Source: Paenibacillus caseinilyticus (lineage in GTDB: Bacteria > Bacillota > Bacilli > Paenibacillales > NBRC-103111). Taken from it: DNA of 64,000 bases. The first letter of the stretch is position 1, and every line of letters begins with the position of its first letter. Made by a program: the position numbers and the translations under genes. The stretch spans positions 124,001-188,000 of the forward strand of contig NZ_JAQAGY010000006.1 in the NCBI RefSeq assembly GCF_027533645.1. The letters run 5' to 3'. Shown piece after piece: positions 20,393 through 30,050 of the stretch. The notes below the pieces were generated by a model. It was given only the letters and a program-made list of their open reading frames with translations, did no database searches and was not told where the DNA came from.

Positions 20393-21379
20393 TCACCAGA
20401 CGAGCACGGATGCCCCCCAGGTCAAACCGCCGCCGAAGCCAACAAGCACGACGCAGTCCCCTTCCTTCATCCGGCCGCCTTCTACGGCTTCCGCCAAGGC
20501 TACCGGGATGGATGCGGCCGACATATTGCCGTATTTGTCGAGGTTGATCATGCACTTGTCCTCGGACAATTCGAGCCGGTTCAAAGATGCCTGGATGATC
20601 CGGATATTCGCCTGGTGAGGCACGAGAAGATCAATGTCGCTCTTCTCAAGCCCCGCCTTGCGCAAGGCCTCCTCAGCGGCACTGCCCATGATCCGGACGG
20701 CGAACTTGAATACATCCGAGCCGGCCATGGAGATGTAATGCCCCTTGCCCTGCAGCGTCTGCGGGCTCGACGGACAACGGGAGCCGCCCGCCGGAACCTG
20801 CAGGAGCTCCCCGCCGGAACCATCGGCCCCAAGTTCGAACGACTTGAAGCCCCGGCCTTCCGGCACCGGACCCAGCACAACCGCGCCGGCGCCGTCCCCG
20901 AAGAGGATGCACGTATTGCGGTCGGTATAGTCGGTGATGCGGGAGAGCACTTCGGCCCCCACGACCAGCGCATGCTTATAGGTCCCGGTGGCGATGAAGT
21001 TCGCCGCATTGGCCAGGCCGTAGATAAAGCCCGAACAGGCTGCGGAGAGGTCGAAGGCCGCCGCCCGCTTCGCGCCGAGCTTCTCCTGCAGGATGCAGGA
21101 GGTCGAAGGGAACGACATGTCCGGCGTCACCGTGGCGACGATGATGAGATCGATCTCCTCCGGCGTAATGCCCGCTTGGGCGATTGCCTGGAGCGAAGCC
21201 TCGTAAGCCAGATCGGATGCCGCCTGCTCGCCGGAGGCAAGCCGGCGCTCTCTGATCCCGGTGCGGGTCACGATCCATTCGTCGTTCGTCTCGACCATCT
21301 GCTCGAGCTGCTGGTTCGTTAACACCCGCTCCGGCACGTATTTGCCAGAGCCGATAATGCCGACTGGCTGTAAATTCAT
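20393..21379 (-). CDS. fabH: 3-oxoacyl-ACP synthase III FabH
   Basis: A 328-residue initiating condensing enzyme joining acyl-CoA and malonyl-ACP. The nucleophile is Cys115 in LSAACSGF. The histidine is in VPHQANIRI, and the conserved asparagine is in the C-terminal region. It overlaps plsX by 4 bp. Its place inside the fapR-plsX cluster differs from B. subtilis, where fabH genes lie elsewhere. Confidence 0.97.
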   Translation of the reverse strand: MNLQPVGIIGSGKYVPERVLTNQQLEQMVETNDEWIVTRTGIRERRLASGEQAASDLAYEASLQAIAQAGITPEEIDLIIVATVTPDMSFPSTSCILQEKLGAKRAAAFDLSAACSGFIYGLANAANFIATGTYKHALVVGAEVLSRITDYTDRNTCILFGDGAGAVVLGPVPEGRGFKSFELGADGSGGELLQVPAGGSRCPSSPQTLQGKGHYISMAGSDVFKFAVRIMGSAAEEALRKAGLEKSDIDLLVPHQANIRIIQASLNRLELSEDKCMINLDKYGNMSAASIPVALAEAVEGGRMKEGDCVVLVGFGGGLTWGASVLVW

Positions 21380-22383
21380 GGAGATTCCAACTCGCTTCCC
21401 TTACTGATTTCCGCCGAAATGCTGCGGACAAGATCGTTGCTGAGCGCCGTGCGGGCCTGCCGCACCGCATTCTTGAAGGCGGTGGCGTTCGAGGAGCCGT
21501 GGCTCTTCAGCACGAGCCCCCCAAGGCCGAGCAGCGGCGCTGCGCCGTGCTCCGTATAATCCATCTTGCTGCGGAAGCGGCCGAGGCCATTCTTCACGAC
21601 AGCCGCCGCCAGCTTCGTATACCAGGTCCGGGTGAATTCCGCTTTGAGGACGGAGAAGACCGCCGAAGCGGTACCCTCCATCGACTTCAGCATGATGTTC
21701 CCCGCGAACCCGTCGCACACCAGCACGTCGCACGGCTTGTGGAGCACGTCGCGCGATTCCACGTTGCCGACAAACTCGATCGGGGCGCCCTCCAGCAGAG
21801 GAAAAGCCGCCTTCGTCACTTCGTTGCCCTTACTCGCTTCCGTGCCCACATTGAGCAGACCGACCCGGGGCTTCTTCATCCCGTGCACCTTGGCACGGTA
21901 AATGCTGCCCATAATCGCATACTGGAGAAGCTGCTCCGCCGTGGCGTCCATATTGGCGCCAAGGTCGAGCGCCAGCACGCCTTCGCCGTCCAAGGTCGGC
22001 AGCATCGGCGCCAGCGCCGGCCGTTCGATGCCCTTCATCCGCCCGACCACAAGCAGCCCCGTCGTCATGAGCGCCCCGGTATTGCCGGCGGAGATCATCG
22101 CGCCGACCTCGCCTTCCTTCACCATGCGTCCGGCTACAACCATCGACGAATCCTTCTTGCGGCGGACCGCTTTGACAGGCTCGTCGTCCCCCTCGATCAC
22201 CTCGGAGGCATGGCGCAGCTCCAGATTCGCGGGCCTGCTTCCCTGCAGCAGCGGCTCAAGGCGCGCCGTATCCCCTACCAGCACGATGGTGGTATCCGGG
22301 TACTCGGCGGCCGCTGCGAGGGCGCCTTCGACACAGGCCTGCGGCGCATGGTCTCCGCCCATCGCATCAATCGCTATCCGCAT
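21376..22383 (-). CDS. plsX: Phosphate acyltransferase PlsX
   Basis: A 335-residue enzyme that makes acyl-phosphate from acyl-ACP, the first committed step toward phosphatidic acid through PlsY. It begins MRIAIDAMGGDHAPQ, the family signature, with GAEG-like and DGFAGN motifs further on. The start at 22383 is set by GAAGGAGGAG. It overlaps the end of fapR by 17 bp and fabH by 4 bp. Confidence 0.97.
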   Translation of the reverse strand: MRIAIDAMGGDHAPQACVEGALAAAAEYPDTTIVLVGDTARLEPLLQGSRPANLELRHASEVIEGDDEPVKAVRRKKDSSMVVAGRMVKEGEVGAMISAGNTGALMTTGLLVVGRMKGIERPALAPMLPTLDGEGVLALDLGANMDATAEQLLQYAIMGSIYRAKVHGMKKPRVGLLNVGTEASKGNEVTKAAFPLLEGAPIEFVGNVESRDVLHKPCDVLVCDGFAGNIMLKSMEGTASAVFSVLKAEFTRTWYTKLAAAVVKNGLGRFRSKMDYTEHGAAPLLGLGGLVLKSHGSSNATAFKNAVRQARTALSNDLVRSISAEISKGSELESP

Positions 22384-23032
22384 GAAGCTCTCCTCCTTCG
22401 TGGCGTTCCTTGCCCGACTCCCTGCTGGAATGGTAGATGGTGAAGTTCCCCTGGAACACCATTTCGTCTCCCACGTAGGTGAACACTTCCACCTTGGCCT
22501 TCCCTTTGGACAGGGATCGGACATAGGCTTTGGCGATACACTTCTCCTGCAGCTTGACCGAGCGGACGAAGCGGATATCCGCCGCCGCCGTCAAGGCCAC
22601 CTGGTCGTTGATGAGCGCGACGGCCAGCGAGTTCGCCTGGGCGAATATATGATGCCCCCGCGCAATCTTCGTCCGGGAGAACACATGCTCTTCCCGGATC
22701 TCAAACATCGATATACCGCTCTTGTCGAGCTGCAGATCGATCACTTCCCCGATGACTTCGTGGAGGGGCAGCGAGCGGACCTGATCGTAGGACTGCTCAG
22801 CCATCTGCTTCATCCGCTCCCGCAGCTCGGGTATGCCAAGCTCGAGACGGTCGAGACGGATGGTCTGGATGGAGACCTGGAACAATTTCGTAAGATCCTC
22901 ATCCGTAATGAACGGATTGTCTTCTATGGCTTTGGCAAGCTGCTGCTGCCGTTGTCGTTTCGGTAGGCGTTCGATTCCAGGGGCACCACCTTTATATAAG
23001 CTTGGATGCGCAATGTTCGCTATGTAACGCAT
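22367..23032 (-). CDS. fapR: Fatty acid and phospholipid biosynthesis regulator FapR
   Basis: A repressor released by malonyl-CoA. The N-terminal DeoR-type helix-turn-helix includes PFITDEDLTKLFQVSIQTIRLDRLELGIPELRER, and the C-terminal half is a hot-dog ligand domain. The start is uncertain. The only in-frame ATG (23032) lacks a ribosome site. Comparison with known FapR and a good AAAGGTGG site point to initiation near 22975, where the codon is ATC and no in-frame ATG, GTG or TTG exists. A palindrome upstream may be its own operator. It heads the fapR-plsX-fabH-fabD-fabG cluster. Confidence 0.92.
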   Translation of the reverse strand: MRYIANIAHPSLYKGGAPGIERLPKRQRQQQLAKAIEDNPFITDEDLTKLFQVSIQTIRLDRLELGIPELRERMKQMAEQSYDQVRSLPLHEVIGEVIDLQLDKSGISMFEIREEHVFSRTKIARGHHIFAQANSLAVALINDQVALTAAADIRFVRSVKLQEKCIAKAYVRSLSKGKAKVEVFTYVGDEMVFQGNFTIYHSSRESGKERHEGGELHADSD

Positions 23033-23059
23033 TCTATACGGATGGTCTAATACTATATC

Positions 23060-23076
23060 TTATGACCAAGTCATAA
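23060..23076. promoter_or_regulatory. 17-bp palindrome, candidate FapR operator
   Basis: TTATGAC-TTG-GTCATAA is a perfect palindrome. It lies just downstream of a TATACT -10 box (23079-23084) in the fapR promoter region, so a bound protein would block transcription. Autoregulation is known for FapR, but this sequence does not match the B. subtilis site closely. Confidence 0.5.
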
Positions 23077-23119
23077 AAAGTATAATGGATTTTAGATGAA
23101 AATGGAAGGCTCGCTGGGC

Positions 23120-23154
23120 AAAAAAAATAGCACTCCGTTTGAAGGAAGTACTAT
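23120..23154 (-). terminator. Intrinsic terminator after rpmF
   Basis: ATAGTACTTCC pairs with GGAGTGCTAT on the minus strand, followed by eight T. It separates the ylbN-rpmF transcript from fapR. Confidence 0.8.
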
Positions 23155-23174
23155 CTTTTGCGTAGCCATGGAGA

Positions 23175-23348
23175 TTATTGAGTAATAATCTCTCTTTTCT
23201 TGTAGTGACCGCAAACTTTGCACACACGGTGAGCCAGTTTCGATTCACCACAATTGTCACACTTTACCATGCCTGGAACTTCTAATTTAAAGTGAGTCCG
23301 GCGCTTATCACGGCGCGTTTTGGACGTTCTCCTTTGAGGTACTGCCAT
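23175..23348 (-). CDS. rpmF: 50S ribosomal protein L32
   Basis: A 57-residue L32 beginning [17 protein letters not shown]. It keeps four cysteines in CDNC and CKVC, so this is the zinc-binding form. AAGGAGGTGGGA precedes the ATG. It lies 51 bp after ylbN, the usual DUF177-rpmF pair, and is followed by a strong terminator. Confidence 0.96.
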   Translation of the reverse strand: MAVPQRRTSKTRRDKRRTHFKLEVPGMVKCDNCGESKLAHRVCKVCGHYKKREIITQ

Positions 23349-23399
23349 ATTCCCACCTCCTTCAACGAATTCACACCGCCTGCGGCGAGTGTTCCGGTC

Positions 23400-23921
23400 C
23401 TACTCTTGTTTGAAAAAGTCAGCCAGCCCGGCGAGTCTCGGATCGACCTTGTCCTGCTTGCAGCCGCAAGCTTCGACATTCCGGTCGGTTCCGCAGACGG
23501 GACACAGACCCTGGCAATTTTCACTGCATAACGGGACGTACGGCAGCGCCAGCATGACGCCCTCCGCCAGCAAAGGCTTCAAGTCCACCCGGTCCTCGGA
23601 TACATAGATGACGGCGTCGGTTTCATCGTCGTCATTCTCTTCCGATTCTTCGGGTTCCTGGCCCTTCACGAACGTCTCATGAAAATGCGCTGTAATATGC
23701 TGATGCACCGGGGCCAAACAGCGGGAACACGACTGCTCCACATCGATGTGAAGGTCGCCGCTGACCTCTGCCGCACCCTGTTTATCTACAGCTTCCAAAC
23801 GCACTTCAAGCGGACCGAACTTCTGCAGGCTGCCGGTTGTCGGCAGTATGCCGGTCAGGTCCTCCGTTCCTTCCAATACGATGGCGCCTTTGGCAGCCAA
23901 GTCTTTCATATGGAAAAACAT
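23400..23921 (-). CDS. ylbN: YceD/DUF177 family protein YlbN
   Basis: A 173-residue DUF177 protein, a family linked to 23S rRNA accumulation and almost always next to rpmF. A CSRCL motif, a long acidic stretch (EESEENDDDE) and a C-terminal CPVCG...ACGC cluster are visible. The start at 23921 is preferred: GGGGTG is six bases upstream, while the ATG at 23981 is beyond the promoter -10 box. Confidence 0.9.
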   Translation of the reverse strand: MFFHMKDLAAKGAIVLEGTEDLTGILPTTGSLQKFGPLEVRLEAVDKQGAAEVSGDLHIDVEQSCSRCLAPVHQHITAHFHETFVKGQEPEESEENDDDETDAVIYVSEDRVDLKPLLAEGVMLALPYVPLCSENCQGLCPVCGTDRNVEACGCKQDKVDPRLAGLADFFKQE

Positions 23922-23948
23922 GAGTATCACCCCAAACAGACAAAGATT

Positions 23949-23978
23949 ATTATATCGACTGATGACGCTCCTTGTCAA
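23949..23978 (-). promoter_or_regulatory. Sigma-A promoter for ylbN-rpmF
   Basis: A perfect TTGACA (23973-23978) and a perfect TATAAT (23949-23954) with an 18-base spacer lie 28 bp before the ylbN ATG. Confidence 0.85.
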
Positions 23979-24073
23979 CATTTTCAGTTGATTTCCGTTT
24001 CATGCTATAGTAAATCATCATAGACTCGCCCTCCGCATCTCCGGAGGAGCCGGCACAAAAGGAGCTTGAAACG

Positions 24074-25345
24074 ATGCGGACGGTAGGCCTGATCGTGGAG
24101 TACAACCCGCTGCACAACGGGCATTCTTATCATTACCAACAATCGATGAAGGTATCGGGGGCGGAGGCCGCGGTCTGCATCATGAGCGGCCACTTCCTGC
24201 AGCGGGGCGAGCCTGCGCTCGCCTCCAAATGGGCGCGCGCCGAGATGGCCCTCGCCATGGGCGCCGACCTCGTGCTGGAGCTGCCGGCCGCCTTCGCGGT
24301 CCAGCCCGCCGAATGGTTCGGCTACGGCGCCGTCTCCGCGCTCGAGGCCACCGGCGTCGTCGACACGCTCTGCTTCGGCAGCGAGAGCGGGGAGCTCGGC
24401 TGGCTGGACCAGGCAGCCGGGCTGCTCGCCGCCGAGCCTCCGCAGCTGCACGAAGAGCTCCGGCTCGGACTGAAGGCAGGGCTGCCTTATCCGGCCGCCT
24501 ACAGCCGGGCTGTCGCGGCCCTGGTGCCCGGTGCGAGTCCCGAGGAGCTCGCGAAGCCGAACAACACGCTCGGGCTGCACTACCTCATCGCCCTGCACCG
24601 GCTTCAAAGCGGGATCCGGCCGCTCACCATCCCCCGCACGAAGGCGGAGTACCGGCAGGAGGAGATCACCGACCGCCGCATTGCCAGCGCGACCGCGCTG
24701 CGCAAGCTCCTGTTCGAAGGAGGGGACCTTACTGCCATCGCACCGTATGTGCCCGCTTCCACGCTTACGATCCTCCAGCGGGAATACGCGGCCGGCCGAG
24801 CGCCCCTCGGATGGGAGCGCTTCGCCCGGCCGCTGCTGCTGAAGCTGGCGACCTTCGGGCCGCAGGGCTTGGCCGCCTGCCACGAAGTCACCGAAGGGCT
24901 CGAGCACCGCATCCTGCGCGTGCTGAGCGAGGGGCTGCCCTCTGCGCCGGAGGGGATGGTCTCCTCGCTTCTCGATCAGCTGAAGACAAAGCGTTACACG
25001 CGCACCAAGCTGCAGCGGATGCTGCTGCATATCCTGCTCGGGCACAGCAAGGCAGCACTCGCTCCCGAGGTGCTGCGGCAGGGCGTCCCTTACCTGCGGG
25101 TGCTGGGCTTTGGTCCTAAGGGACAGGCTCTGCTGAAGCGCATGAAGAAAACCGCCAAGGTGCCGGTCCTCACCAAAGTGCCCTCGGAGAACGCTCCGCC
25201 TCTGCTGGAGCTGGACCTGCGCGCCACCTCCGCCTATGCCCTCGGCTACGACCATCCTTCCTCCAGGGAAATGTTCCGCGATTATTATGAGGCCCCTCTG
25301 CGCTGCAGCGAGGACTGCCCGGCCGCACCCGGCGGCAGCGCGTGA
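24074..25345 (+). CDS. tmcAL: tRNA(Met) cytidine acetate ligase TmcAL (YlbM)
   Basis: A 423-residue nucleotidyltransferase-like enzyme that acetylates C34 of elongator tRNA-Met from acetate and ATP. It begins MRTVGLIVEYNPLHNGH, with the HNGH adenylation motif at 14-17, and continues CIMSGHFLQRGEPA. It is transcribed divergently from ylbN. Three of the usual features (length, HNGH, SGHFLQRG) are intact. Confidence 0.95.
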   Translation: MRTVGLIVEYNPLHNGHSYHYQQSMKVSGAEAAVCIMSGHFLQRGEPALASKWARAEMALAMGADLVLELPAAFAVQPAEWFGYGAVSALEATGVVDTLCFGSESGELGWLDQAAGLLAAEPPQLHEELRLGLKAGLPYPAAYSRAVAALVPGASPEELAKPNNTLGLHYLIALHRLQSGIRPLTIPRTKAEYRQEEITDRRIASATALRKLLFEGGDLTAIAPYVPASTLTILQREYAAGRAPLGWERFARPLLLKLATFGPQGLAACHEVTEGLEHRILRVLSEGLPSAPEGMVSSLLDQLKTKRYTRTKLQRMLLHILLGHSKAALAPEVLRQGVPYLRVLGFGPKGQALLKRMKKTAKVPVLTKVPSENAPPLLELDLRATSAYALGYDHPSSREMFRDYYEAPLRCSEDCPAAPGGSA

Positions 25346-25440
25346 CCGGCGGCGGGCTCACGCTGCGCCGGCTTCACGCCCTATGACTTCTCCCTCTGCC
25401 TCCGCTCGGCTCCTCTGCCAGTTCACTTTCTGCCGCGTCA

Positions 25441-25472
25441 ACAAAAGAGGCCGATGCTCCCGCATCAGCCTC
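25441..25472 (-). terminator. Intrinsic terminator overlapping the sepM stop
   Basis: On the minus strand GAGGCTGATGC pairs with GCATCGGCCTC around a 4-nt loop and TTTTGTT follows. The stop codon of sepM lies within the stem. Confidence 0.7.
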
Positions 25473-26550
25473 CGGTCTTCGCCGGCAGCGCCGCCATATA
25501 GTCCAGCGCGTCCTGCATCGTGCCTACCGGCACGACCTTCATCTTCGTCCCGATCTCCTCCGCCCGCTGCTCTGCGACCGAATAATTCGCTATCGTCTTG
25601 CCGTCCATCGTCACGTCCTTCGGGGCAAAAAAGATCTCCGCACCCGCCCTGTCGGCGGCAACGACTTTATGCTGAATGCCCCCGATGACGCCCACCGTCC
25701 CCTGCGGATCGATCACGCCCGTGCCGGCAATCCGGTATCCCTTCGTAATGTCCTCGGGAACCAGCTTGTTGTAAATCTCCAGCGAGAACATGAGCCCGGC
25801 CGAAGGACCCCCAATCTCGCCCGCCTGGATCGACACCTGCTGCTTCTCCGACTCGGCCTTGATGCTGTGAACCTCCGCCGGCTCGACGCCTAGTCCGACC
25901 CGCGGCCCCCCGGTTTCGCCGGGCTGTACCGGCAGGGTCTTCAGCCCGATCTCCTCCGTCCGCAGGGCACTCCCCCGCTTGAAGGTCACGGAGGCCTTAT
26001 CGCCTTCCTTTTTATCCTGCAAGGCACTTCTTACATCTTCATACGCCTCTACCTGCCGATCGTCGATCTTCACTAGATAATCGCCGGGCAGCAGCACGTC
26101 ATGCGCCGGGAACCCCGTATATACCCGCTGGAGTACGACGCCGTCCTTCGAGATCCGGTAGGGAACACCGAGCTTGTTGTAAGCCGCCTGCATCGCGTCC
26201 GCCTGGGAGGTCAGCATGACGACTTCCTGGCGCTGCGTGTATTCCTCTTCGGTCTCGCCTTCCTTGAGCAGATCCTGCTTCGGCTGCCGCTCCTGGTAAG
26301 GCATCACGAAGGACAAGAGATAGCCGGCAATGTTCGCATTGCTCACCGACACTGTCGTCAGCATGAGCTCGCCCCGGTCTTCCGGGCCTGCTTCGCCCAC
26401 CTTCACCATCGGACCGATGACATCGGCGCTCCCGGGTTTGAAGATATACAAAGGAAGCGGCATGAAATAGATGAAGTATAACAGCAGGATCGCCCCGAAC
26501 ACCGAGAATACGATACGCGACGCTTGCTTGATGTGTCTGGTCTCTCCCAT
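25465..26550 (-). CDS. ylbL: SepM-like PDZ/Lon membrane protease (YlbL)
   Basis: A 361-residue membrane-anchored serine protease of the SepM/YlbL family. One transmembrane segment lies near residues 10-30. A PDZ domain lies around 130-210, and a Lon-type catalytic domain has its serine in GGPSAGLMF and its lysine in GGIQHKVVAAD. In relatives it trims secreted peptides. The start at 26550 follows GAGGAG; the frame's first ATG at 26592 lacks a site. It is divergent from ylbJ. Confidence 0.93.
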   Translation of the reverse strand: MGETRHIKQASRIVFSVFGAILLLYFIYFMPLPLYIFKPGSADVIGPMVKVGEAGPEDRGELMLTTVSVSNANIAGYLLSFVMPYQERQPKQDLLKEGETEEEYTQRQEVVMLTSQADAMQAAYNKLGVPYRISKDGVVLQRVYTGFPAHDVLLPGDYLVKIDDRQVEAYEDVRSALQDKKEGDKASVTFKRGSALRTEEIGLKTLPVQPGETGGPRVGLGVEPAEVHSIKAESEKQQVSIQAGEIGGPSAGLMFSLEIYNKLVPEDITKGYRIAGTGVIDPQGTVGVIGGIQHKVVAADRAGAEIFFAPKDVTMDGKTIANYSVAEQRAEEIGTKMKVVPVGTMQDALDYMAALPAKTGG

Positions 26551-26720
26551 GGGTGCTCCTCTTCGCCCCTTCGCCGTCAAGGTGTGTCTCATTAGCTATC
26601 CTACGCTCCGCTGGTCTAAACCATGCGGACAAAGCGTAAACATGTACCATTCCGTCGCCGAGCGGCCGTTCCTTGGAGAGGCTTCCCGGCAGACGACTAA
26701 CCGAAGCTGGAGTGATGCGG

Positions 26721-27992
26721 ATGCACCGCCTGCAAGCCCTCTTGTCGCCGCGGCTGGCCACCCTCTTCCTCGGCACGGCGGCGCTCGCCCTGGTGGCGAG
26801 CATTATCGCGTTTCCGGACGGGGCTTTCAAAGCCTCGCTCCAAGGACTTCAGCTGTGGTGGAAGCTCGTATTCCCGGCCCTGCTGCCTTTTCTGATCGCT
26901 ACCGAGATGCTGCGCGGTATGGGCGTGCTGCATGGGCTCGGGACCCTGCTCGAACCGCTGCTGCGCCTCGTGTTCCGGCTCCCCGGCGCCGGCGGCTGGG
27001 CCCTTGCCCTCGGGTTCGCCGCCGGGATGCCGGCGGGAGCCTCAGCCACCTCTTCGCTCCGCAAGGACGACCTGCTCCGCCGCGAAGAGGCCGAACGCCT
27101 GCTCGGCGGCTCCCATCTGATGAGCCCGGTCTTCCTCGTCGGCGTCGTAGGCACCGGGTTCCTGCAGAACCCGTCGGCCGGTCTGGCCCTCGCGCTGCTG
27201 CATTATCTCTCGGGGGCGCTCGTCATGCTGTGGCACCGGCTCAGCACGACGCACGACGCGCCTCCGGGAAGGCCGTCCGAATGGACGCGCTCCGGACAAG
27301 GGCTGCTCTCCCGGGCCTCCCAGGCCTACCATGAGGCCAAGCAGCGGGACGGCCGTACGTTCGGCAAGCTGCTCGGCGACTCGGTCTCCTCGGGCGTGCA
27401 GCAGCTGTTCCTGATCGGCGGCGTCATGATGATGTTCTCCGTGCTGCTGCACGCCGTCAGCCTCTCGGGTCTGCCGCACCTCCTGGCCTCCGTCCTGTCA
27501 CTCGCCGGCATGGCCCCGCCGGAGGCCAAGCACCTGGCTTCCGCCCTGCTGGCCGGCATCCTGGAACCGCATCTCGGCGCCTATGCCTTGTCCCAGGCGG
27601 CGGGCACGACCTCCGCCCCGCTGCCCTATGCGCTGCTGAGCCTGCTGCTCGCCTGGGGCGGCCTGTCGACTCACGCACAGGTGAAGAGCCTTACCGTCTC
27701 GACCGATCTTCGGTACTCCCGCTTTCTGCTCTCCCGTCTGCAGCATGGAGGCACCGCCTTCTTCCTGACGCTTGGGCTGTGGCAGCCCCTGATGTCCCGG
27801 TTGGGCGGCGAACGTCCTGTCTTCGCGGGCGTTGCGGCAGGAGATTACGGCTGGTCGCTGGAGCAGGACAGCCTGTGGCCCCTCGTCTCCCCGATGATGC
27901 TCCAGTTCGGCGCCGCCCTGCTGCTCATGCTGGTCTTGTCCATCTTCACGGCCTTCCTGTTCTACCGCGGACGCGACCGGGAACCGATGTAA
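26721..27992 (+). CDS. ylbJ: Sporulation integral membrane protein YlbJ
   Basis: A membrane protein of about 423 residues from the nucleoside-gate family, required in B. subtilis under sigma-E for spore cortex formation. At least eight hydrophobic segments are visible, including FLGTAALALVASIIAF, LFLIGGVMMMFSVLL and LQFGAALLLMLVLSIF. GGAG lies eight bases before the ATG at 26721; a second ATG at 26715 is too close to it. The stop codon lies in a 14-bp tandem repeat. Its presence supports a spore-forming host. Confidence 0.92.
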   Translation: MHRLQALLSPRLATLFLGTAALALVASIIAFPDGAFKASLQGLQLWWKLVFPALLPFLIATEMLRGMGVLHGLGTLLEPLLRLVFRLPGAGGWALALGFAAGMPAGASATSSLRKDDLLRREEAERLLGGSHLMSPVFLVGVVGTGFLQNPSAGLALALLHYLSGALVMLWHRLSTTHDAPPGRPSEWTRSGQGLLSRASQAYHEAKQRDGRTFGKLLGDSVSSGVQQLFLIGGVMMMFSVLLHAVSLSGLPHLLASVLSLAGMAPPEAKHLASALLAGILEPHLGAYALSQAAGTTSAPLPYALLSLLLAWGGLSTHAQVKSLTVSTDLRYSRFLLSRLQHGGTAFFLTLGLWQPLMSRLGGERPVFAGVAAGDYGWSLEQDSLWPLVSPMMLQFGAALLLMLVLSIFTAFLFYRGRDREPM

Positions 27993-28026
27993 GAGTTTCG
28001 ATGTAAGAGTTTCGATGTAAGAGTTA
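27985..28026. repeat. Three tandem copies of a 14-bp unit at the ylbJ stop
   Basis: The unit CGATGTAAGAGTTT is repeated three times without gaps (last base differs in copy three). The ylbJ stop TAA is inside copy one, and each copy again contains ATGTAA. It looks like replication slippage. Confidence 0.9.
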
Positions 28027-28031
28027 CCCCG

Positions 28032-29167
<1,136 letters not shown>

Positions 29168-29207
29168 GCACACAAGCCTTCCTTCCATACTACATTGAAT
29201 ATACTGC

Positions 29208-29219
29208 TATGGTACCATA
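29208..29219. promoter_or_regulatory. Palindrome upstream of rsmD
   Basis: TATGGTACCATA is a perfect 12-bp palindrome about 40 bp before the rsmD start. It overlaps a weak possible -10 (TACCAT) lying 18 bases from TTGTGC on the minus strand. It may be an operator. Confidence 0.3.
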
Positions 29220-29294
29220 AACCGATTCTCCTGCACAAAAAGGAAAACAATTTTTGCGCCGGCATGTATAACTTTCCTCCGAAGGGGCTATCCT

Positions 29295-29420
29295 GTAATT
29301 ATCGACATCCGAAAATGTCGTAGACAACCGCGGAGAAGACTTACGTTCCCCATAAGCTCTTCGTCCGGTTTCTCCTCTCCCATGAAAGGGCCTCGTCGCG
29401 AGACGGGGCCCGATTTTTTA
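29295..29420 (+). ncRNA. Candidate structured RNA with intrinsic terminator
   Basis: Three hairpins follow each other on the plus strand. CGACAT/ATGTCG lies near 29303-29320. GAAGA-CTTA pairs with TAAG-C-TCTTC at about 29334-29364. A strong terminator (GGGCC-CGTC / GACG-GGCCC, then TTTTTT) lies at 29388-29419. No coding frame explains them. A structured element is known upstream of ylbH (rsmD) in Bacillus, and this may be its counterpart. The T-run says the plus strand is the likely transcript. No clear promoter was found. Confidence 0.45.
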
Positions 29421-29499
29421 TAACATATCCGATTAAACTCTTGATTTATAAGGTTTTTTAAACCCTCTCCCTTCTAGTTTTCCTTTAGCTCAATGCTAT

Positions 29500-29520
29500 T
29501 TTGTCCCCCGTTTGTCCCCC
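29500..29520 (-). repeat. Tandem GGGGGACAAA motif, possible integrase-tail remnant at the prophage edge
   Basis: Two copies of GGGGGACAAA (minus strand) sit in the otherwise gene-free stretch 29421-29655. Such GGGGACAAA repeats are common at the 3' end of Firmicutes phage integrase genes (encoding GDK or GTK tails). Only about 40 open codons precede them here, so at most a fragment remains. Nothing else was recognised in this gap. Confidence 0.3.
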
Positions 29521-29653
29521 AAAATAATCTTATTGTTTCAGGATGGCTCAAACTTTTAAAGTATACAGCGCCTGTCGCCGAACACGCCGAAAATCCAGCC
29601 TAAACCCGATCCATGTGGCGGGTTAATTCGAGGTCAATATTAAATACGCTTTA

Positions 29654-29696
29654 AGAAAAAACGGTTCTTGGGATTGTGCCTCGAACCGTTTTTCTT
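29654..29696. terminator. Bidirectional terminator at the prophage late-operon end
   Basis: AAACGGTTC and GAACCGTTT form a 9-bp stem, with T-runs available on both strands. It would stop minus-strand phage transcription before the host rsmD region. Confidence 0.75.
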
Positions 29697-29721
29697 ATAC
29701 AGGGCTACTGGCATCCGCCAG

Positions 29722-29979
29722 CTACATCTTCCCCGTATTCAATTTGCCAGGGCCAATTCTCCGGATCATCTCCACCACTTCCAAGTTGATCCAAGTCTTC
29801 TCGTTGCCGTCTTCGGATTGAACACGAATGAAACTTACACCTGCCATATCTTCTGTTATGATATCGTATTCAACAAATCGAGCCTGCAGCTGCGCTTTAC
29901 CTTCATCCATTTCGTATAGCACCTCAATCAAATCACCCGGTTGCAGCGGATCTCGTGTTCCTCCCCTTCGTATCTGCAT
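29722..29979 (-). CDS. Small hypothetical protein (85 aa)
   Basis: An 85-residue protein that I do not recognise. It begins with a basic stretch, then DPLQPGDLIEVLYEMDEG, and is predicted to be mostly beta. AAGGAGGGG precedes the ATG. It lies between the bidirectional terminator and the plus-strand DUF4238 gene, in AT-richer DNA than the phage tail genes. It may belong to the cargo rather than to the phage late operon. Confidence 0.6.
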   Translation of the reverse strand: MQIRRGGTRDPLQPGDLIEVLYEMDEGKAQLQARFVEYDIITEDMAGVSFIRVQSEDGNEKTWINLEVVEMIRRIGPGKLNTGKM

Positions 29980-30050
29980 ATGGCATCCCCTCCTTGTATT
30001 TATTACCCAAGGGATGACTAGGAGATAGTCAAAAAGTCTTAAAGCTAATC

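Noticed and set aside
22384-22524. N-terminal extension of plsX
   Set aside because: PlsX begins MRIAIDAMGGD at 22383 with a strong ribosome site; the extra residues are the fapR gene in another frame.
24005-25255. 416-codon minus-strand frame over tmcAL
   Set aside because: Low-complexity antisense shadow; tmcAL on plus has intact motifs and a ribosome site.
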